The notes beneath the pieces are model-generated. The model searched no databases. It saw only the letters and a list, made by a program, of their open reading frames with translations, and was not told the origin of the DNA. DNA of 17,662 nt from Dehalococcoidia bacterium (lineage in GTDB: Bacteria; Chloroflexota; Dehalococcoidia; GIF9; AB-539-J10), in assembly GCA_030603265.1 (NCBI GenBank), contig JAUVYD010000008.1, forward strand, positions 1 through 17,662, written 5' to 3'. Positions 13,780-17,662 of the stretch are shown here, piece after piece (within the stretch, counting starts at the first letter, position 1; each line of letters begins with the position of its first letter). The position numbers and the translations under genes are program-made.

Positions 13780-15660
13780 TCAAGTTGCTCGTATGAAGGC
13801 CTCCGTGGTCGAGCTGGCGTAGACACGATGTTCCCGGGAGCCGTCGGGGAGGTAGGAGGTGCCGTCCTCGGAGGATTCCAGCAGATAGAGGTGGTCATAC
13901 ACACGGACGCGCACCAGGTAGACGGGGGGAGTGCTGGGTGTCGCGGCAATGTCGTCGGGGTGGGTTCCGAGGAATTCGAGAGGCATCTGCGGGTAGGTCG
14001 TACGAGGGTACTCCTGTGCGAAGGGTCTGTCAGTGACGACAAGCTGGTCGTCCTGTTGCGCGCAATGGTCAACCGCAGCCATCTCACTGCGGGCATAGGG
14101 ATAATGGCCAGGGACATCGGAGAAGGGAGCGCTCAGGTTCACGCCGGCGTTGTTGACGGAGAAGAAACAGACGCCGAACACGAGAACGCCAGTAACCGAT
14201 GCTCGTGCCAGCGCAGTCGATGCCAGCCTCACCATGGGGAGGAGCCCGCATGCCATCGGCCCGACGGCAAGCAAGAACGCGAATGCGAGCCAGCGCCCGG
14301 TAATCAAGTTCCCAATGCCGAGCATAGGAAACACGACGATGGTGACTGCAACAGCGGCGGCTCCACCCAACACGGCCGTGCGCACGCTGTTCCGCTCACG
14401 CTGCGACAGCCAGCTCAGCGCTCCGACCACTGCGAAGCCGATGAGCAGAAGGAAGAACATCCTGTTGAGGGGGGCGTCGGAGGCGGCATAGGGGACGCCT
14501 GCAAGAGCAACATCAGTTCGAAGGGCGTGCTGGAACCAGCCAAAGACGTTTTGGAAGAACGGGCTCTCGTAGTAGAACCAGGCGTACATCCAGTATGACA
14601 ACATCCCCACCCAGAACAGAGGGACGAAGGTCGCACGAGATGCCGGTTCGTGAGAGCGTTCCCTGGCTGCGGCGCGCCAGAGGAGTGCGCCCACGAGCAT
14701 GCCTGCCAGAGATACAGCAGTGGCGAATGACGATATGGTGTGGGTGGTGATGAGCACTCCACACATCAAGAGCAACAACACATTGCTGCGGTGGTCCCCA
14801 CCGCTTTTCAATGCCAGCATCAGGATTACAGCGAATAGCGCCGTGCCCAGCGCGTTCGGAATCATGAACGCTCCCCAGACAACAAGGAAGGAAGCGAAAC
14901 CGGCAATCAAGGCTGCCAGGAGCCCCGCTCTTTCGCCTGCCAGACGGCGCACCACGACGAAGACAGAGAGGATGCTGAAGACCTGGTAGAGGGTGGCCGA
15001 CAGGAACATGGACTCCTTGACAGGCAGCGCTGAGAGTATCCTGGCGGAAACGGCGAACAGATGGAACACCGGATAGGCGTAGTAGGTGGTCTGACCAAGG
15101 GGAGTGAACCGCGTCATGTGAGCACCCTTGGCCCACGACTCGATGACCACAGCATGTTCCCACGTGTCACTGCCGTAGAACCCCGGGAATTCGTACGCGA
15201 GACCTGCTCTGAGGGTCACTGCGATCAGCAGTGCCTTGATGAGCACCAGGGACACGGAGGACCTGCTACGGAGGCAGAACAACTCGCCGGCCGCCGCGGC
15301 AGCAGCGACCGACATGAGCACGAAGTAGGCCTGTGGGCGGAGCCAGCAGACATGTGACAGAAGAAGACTCGCGGCCAATGCAAGCACGAAAACCACATTG
15401 AGAACCAGCCGCAGCCTCGCGGCGGTTTCCACACTCATCTCCCGTGGCATCCGGGGCGCACCACGGGAACGGAACACCAGGTACAGCACGCTCCCCGCCA
15501 GCGCGCTGAGCAAAATCTCAGTAGTCGCGAAGGCGCCCGTGCATGCCGCCACTGCTGCGGCCAGACCGCCGAAGATGATGCCTGCAAGGGCTGCGTACAG
15601 GTCAAGCCGGTCAAGCGCCTTTCTGACGAGCGCAGAGGGGGCGGACGCAGGTCTGTTCAC
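13780..15660 (-). CDS. Large polytopic GT-C-like glycosyltransferase
   Basis: A protein of about 626 residues with roughly 12 membrane helices and a C-terminal extracytoplasmic part of about 90 residues. Between two early helix groups lies AYEFPGFYGSDTWEHAVVIE (about 155-174), an outer-loop acidic motif (Asp165, Glu168) of the kind that is catalytic in GT-C enzymes such as PMT, ArnT and AglB/STT3 relatives. It is followed by TTYYAYPVFHLFAV, the family's typical tyrosine/proline-rich segment. GT-C enzymes take sugar from a polyprenyl phosphate or diphosphate donor outside the cytoplasm. GTG 15660 is the preferred start, with GGAG eight bases upstream; GTG 15669 is an alternative. The frame is open to 15774, but that part is not hydrophobic or family-like. 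The gene follows the WbpE-like aminotransferase by 136 bases. Donor and acceptor are unknown; a polymerase role cannot be excluded. Confidence 0.78.
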   Translation of the reverse strand: MNRPASAPSALVRKALDRLDLYAALAGIIFGGLAAAVAACTGAFATTEILLSALAGSVLYLVFRSRGAPRMPREMSVETAARLRLVLNVVFVLALAASLLLSHVCWLRPQAYFVLMSVAAAAAAGELFCLRSRSSVSLVLIKALLIAVTLRAGLAYEFPGFYGSDTWEHAVVIESWAKGAHMTRFTPLGQTTYYAYPVFHLFAVSARILSALPVKESMFLSATLYQVFSILSVFVVVRRLAGERAGLLAALIAGFASFLVVWGAFMIPNALGTALFAVILMLALKSGGDHRSNVLLLLMCGVLITTHTISSFATAVSLAGMLVGALLWRAAARERSHEPASRATFVPLFWVGMLSYWMYAWFYYESPFFQNVFGWFQHALRTDVALAGVPYAASDAPLNRMFFLLLIGFAVVGALSWLSQRERNSVRTAVLGGAAAVAVTIVVFPMLGIGNLITGRWLAFAFLLAVGPMACGLLPMVRLASTALARASVTGVLVFGVCFFSVNNAGVNLSAPFSDVPGHYPYARSEMAAVDHCAQQDDQLVVTDRPFAQEYPRTTYPQMPLEFLGTHPDDIAATPSTPPVYLVRVRVYDHLYLLESSEDGTSYLPDGSREHRVYASSTTEAFIRAT

Positions 15661-15796
15661 TGCGGCCACTCCGGGGACATCACCGGGTGTTGCTTGTTCT
15701 CTGCGACCAGGAGGGGGATGAGTCGCGGCGGTGCTTGACCAGGTCCACTTGCCCAGTACCTGGAAGGAGAGCACGCGATGCTGTCATCGCCTGGAG

Positions 15797-16921
15797 TCAT
15801 GTCGAATCTGGAACCATAGCCCGAATGGAGTCGACGGTTGCGTCAATGGCGAGGGCGGTCATCTCGGGGTAGATGGGGAGAGAGAGCACGGCTTCTTGTG
15901 CCTGCTCCGCGCAGGGGAATCCCCCCGGACTGTATCCGAGCTGACGGTACACAACCTGCAGATGCAGCGCAAGGGGGTAGTAGACCGCGGAGGCGATACC
16001 GTGGGACTTGAGATGGGCTGCGAGCGCGTCCCTGCGCTGCGCCCCACCGGCAACCCGAATCGTGTAGTAGTTGAAGGCGTGAACTGCGCCATCTACGACA
16101 ATCGGAGTCGTGATGTCCTCGATGTTCGCCAGGCCGTCCGCGTATGCGGCCGCGATGTCCCTGCGCCGCTCGAGCCACCCGTCCAGGTGTCCCAGCTTCA
16201 CTCTCAGCACTGCCGCCTGGAGCGCGTCCAGCCGGCTGTTGAACCCGTTGACCTCGTGGTAGTACTTCACGCGCCCGCCGTGGTTCCGCAGGATACGGAG
16301 TCTCTCCGCGACGTCGGCGTCGTTCGTCACAACCATGCCGCCGTCGCCGTACGCGCCCAGCACTTTGCCGGGGAAGAAGCTCAGGCAGCCGGCGTCGCCG
16401 AAAGAGCCCACACGCTGCCCCATCCAGGTGGCGCCGAGCGCCTGCGCGCAGTCCTCGATGACCTTGAGTCCGTGCCTGCGGGCGGTTTCCATGATGCGCG
16501 TCATGTCGCACGGGTGGCCGTACAGGTGCACCGGCAGGAGCGCCTTCGTGCGTTGGGTGACGTGTTGTTCTACAAGAGATGGGTCCAGGTTGAGCGTCTC
16601 AGGCTCGATGTCCACGAAGACCGGCGTGGCGCCGCAGTTGACGATGGCCTCCGTCGTGGCGATGAAGGTGAACGGTGTGGTGATGACCTCGTCGCCCGGG
16701 CCTACGCCGCATGCCAGGAGAGCGAGTTGCAGCGCGTCTGTGCCGGAGGCCACGCCCACCGCGTGGGACGTGCCGCAGTATGCGGCCATCTCCTGCTCGA
16801 AGGCCTCCACCTCTGGCCCTAGTATGAATGACCCTGACGAGATGACGCGCCTGACGGCCTCGTCAATTTCGTCCTTGATGCCGGCGTACTGGGCCGCCAG
16901 ATCAGTCAGTGGTATCTGCAT
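15797..16921 (-). CDS. WbpE/WlbC-like UDP-sugar aminotransferase (DegT family)
   Basis: A 374-residue PLP enzyme. The opening MQIPLTDLAAQYAGIKDEID is characteristic of the WbpE/WlbC branch, which aminates UDP-2-acetamido-3-keto-glucuronate. Other landmarks are SSGSFILGPEVEAFE, ASGTDALQLAL (58-68), DEVITTPFTFIATTEAI, EDCAQALGA (156-164, Asp157 over the cofactor), Lys186 in FFPGKVLGAYGDGG as the PLP lysine, HEVNGFNSRLDALQAAVL and a C-terminal SLPIYPEM. The start is ATG 16921 with GAGGAG at 16929-16934; it overlaps the end of the fused oxidoreductase-acetyltransferase gene by 20 bases, so the two are probably co-translated. In the known pathway this enzyme acts between the 3-dehydrogenase (WbpB/WlbA) and the 3-N-acetyltransferase (WbpD/WlbB), both of which are encoded just upstream. 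Functional assignment rests strongly on that context. Confidence 0.9.
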   Translation of the reverse strand: MQIPLTDLAAQYAGIKDEIDEAVRRVISSGSFILGPEVEAFEQEMAAYCGTSHAVGVASGTDALQLALLACGVGPGDEVITTPFTFIATTEAIVNCGATPVFVDIEPETLNLDPSLVEQHVTQRTKALLPVHLYGHPCDMTRIMETARRHGLKVIEDCAQALGATWMGQRVGSFGDAGCLSFFPGKVLGAYGDGGMVVTNDADVAERLRILRNHGGRVKYYHEVNGFNSRLDALQAAVLRVKLGHLDGWLERRRDIAAAYADGLANIEDITTPIVVDGAVHAFNYYTIRVAGGAQRRDALAAHLKSHGIASAVYYPLALHLQVVYRQLGYSPGGFPCAEQAQEAVLSLPIYPEMTALAIDATVDSIRAMVPDST

Positions 16922-17662
16922 GCATGTTCTCCTCGACAGGCGCTATCGTGTCGGGGCCCTCGGATGCATAGCGCACTCCGCAAGCAGGGCAGCACAACCC
17001 GTGCTCCTCCTGCACGAGCCGCATACCGCAGGCGCACATCCAGCCGGAGCGCCGTGCCGGGTTGCCGTAGACAAGTGCGTAGTCCGGGATATCCTGCGTC
17101 ACGACCGAGCCTGCGCCGATGAACGCGTAGCGCCCGATGGCATGGCCGCACACGATGACCGCATTCGCGCCTATCGTGGCGCCCTTCCGCACCAGTGTCG
17201 GACGGAACTCGTGCTTCCGCGAGACATGGCTGCGCGGATTGATGACGTTCGTGAAGACACAGGATGGGCCGCAGAACACGTCGTCCTCAAGCGTCACGCC
17301 CTCGAAGACGGACACGTTGTTCTCCACCTTGACGTTGTTGCCAAGCCGCGCGTTGCTGCCGATGAATACGTTCTGGCCCAGGACGCACCCCCGGCCGATG
17401 ATTGCGCCGGGCATGACGTGCGTGAAGTGCCAGATTTTGCTGCCTGACCCTATCTGCACGGGCTGCTCGATGACGCTTGAAGCGTGTGCGAAGTAATCGG
17501 CGGCGGAGTGGTTCGGCCGCACGAGGACGCCGCCGTTCTCGAGCGACTCCTGGCATGCGGCCAGCACCTTGAGGACCTGTAGTGCCCTGCGTCCGTCCGA
17601 CTTCGGACAACTGCGGTCCTGGATACAGCGCACGAAGTCGAGGCACTCGAGGCGCAGTGGCT
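16902..17662 (-). CDS. Gfo/Idh/MocA oxidoreductase C-terminus fused to WbpD/WlbB-like acetyltransferase (partial)
   Basis: A frame entering from the window edge, with 252 residues visible. The first 45 or so (PLRLECLDFVRCIQDRSC, then SDGRRALQVLKVLAACQESL) match the final helix region of Gfo/Idh/MocA sugar dehydrogenases such as WbpB/WlbA. The next part, from about YFAHASSVIEQPVQIG on, is a left-handed beta-helix acetyltransferase with hexapeptide repeats (KIWHFTHVMPGAIIGRGCVL, GQNVFIGSNARLGNNVKVEN, CGPSCVFTNVINPRSHVS). It is typical of WbpD/WlbB, which N-acetylates the 3-amino group of UDP-2-acetamido-3-amino-glucuronate. A C-terminal zinc ribbon follows (CAC and CPAC cysteines). No stop separates the parts, so one polypeptide may carry two pathway steps. 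GTG 17633 could be mistaken for a start, but it lies inside the oxidoreductase homology. The true start is outside the window. Confidence 0.85.
   Translation of the reverse strand, partial: PLRLECLDFVRCIQDRSCPKSDGRRALQVLKVLAACQESLENGGVLVRPNHSAADYFAHASSVIEQPVQIGSGSKIWHFTHVMPGAIIGRGCVLGQNVFIGSNARLGNNVKVENNVSVFEGVTLEDDVFCGPSCVFTNVINPRSHVSRKHEFRPTLVRKGATIGANAVIVCGHAIGRYAFIGAGSVVTQDIPDYALVYGNPARRSGWMCACGMRLVQEEHGLCCPACGVRYASEGPDTIAPVEENMHADTTD

Noticed and set aside
13510..14598. A 362-codon plus-strand frame opposite the large GT-C-like gene
   Set aside because: Its composition is that of an antisense frame, and the minus strand encodes a convincing membrane protein.
15731..17447. Two plus-strand frames of more than 360 codons (15731-16822 and 16335-17447)
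   Set aside because: Both lie opposite well-conserved aminotransferase and acetyltransferase genes and show no motifs.
16902..17633. A stand-alone acetyltransferase starting at GTG 17633
   Set aside because: Gfo/Idh/MocA homology continues upstream of this GTG to the window edge and no ribosome site precedes it, so a fusion is the better reading.
1..17662. CRISPR arrays, tRNA or rRNA genes
   Set aside because: No regularly spaced repeats and no recognisable RNA-gene sequence were seen on either strand.

Overview
The window looks like part of a surface-polysaccharide or glycan biosynthesis locus (O-antigen, capsule or S-layer/lipid glycan type) from a GC-rich bacterium. Support comes from the gene content: nucleotide-sugar enzymes, glycosyltransferases, sugar-modifying methyltransferases, a Wzx-type flippase and large polytopic GT-C-like membrane proteins. 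GTG starts are frequent and upstream purine-rich ribosome sites are usually visible. No rRNA, tRNA or housekeeping gene is present, so the phylum cannot be assigned from the window. The style (several IS3-family remnants, a fused Gfo/Idh-acetyltransferase) would fit a Chloroflexota-like or other environmental lineage, but that is a guess.

Layout. 1-592: no recognisable gene. 593-4004 (+): aldo/keto reductase, TylF-like O-methyltransferase, a C-terminal fossil of a DegT aminotransferase, and a GT-B glycosyltransferase. 4028-5494 (-): Wzx-like flippase, convergent with the previous group. 5495-6153: a graveyard holding two different IS3-type transposase C-terminal remnants. 6154-7461 (+): polytopic GT-C-like protein whose stop codon coincides with an IS3-type left end (7459-7600) carrying the start of orfA. 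7600-13135 (-): a compact operon (read right to left) of a DPM1/ArnC-like GT2, WecD-like N-acetyltransferase, RmlB-like dehydratase, SAM methyltransferase with a zinc ribbon, DegT aminotransferase and a small EamA/SMR-like transporter. 13136-13779: decayed region with a GT2 N-terminal fossil. 13780-17662 (-): GT-C-like protein, WbpE/WlbC-like aminotransferase, and a protein running off the window edge that joins the end of a Gfo/Idh/MocA oxidoreductase to a WbpD/WlbB-like acetyltransferase.

How the genes may work together (inference). The right-hand module carries the oxidation, transamination and N-acetylation steps for a UDP-2,3-diacetamido-uronic acid sugar (ManNAc3NAcA/GlcNAc3NAcA type). 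The middle module carries 4,6-dehydration, transamination and N-acetylation for a 4-acetamido-4,6-dideoxyhexose. In the same operon, the membrane-anchored GT2 and the small EamA transporter suggest that a sugar is loaded on undecaprenyl phosphate, flipped as a lipid-linked monosaccharide, and transferred outside the membrane by a GT-C enzyme; two candidates flank this operon. The left module adds an O-methyltransferase, a reductase, a cytoplasmic GT-B transferase and a flippase for a conventional repeat unit.

The locus is visibly mosaic. Gene fossils (DegT C-terminus, GT2 N-terminus, at least three IS3-type fragments) lie at module boundaries, and hand-counted GC in sample lines falls from 60-67% in the flanking modules to about 48% in parts of the central block.
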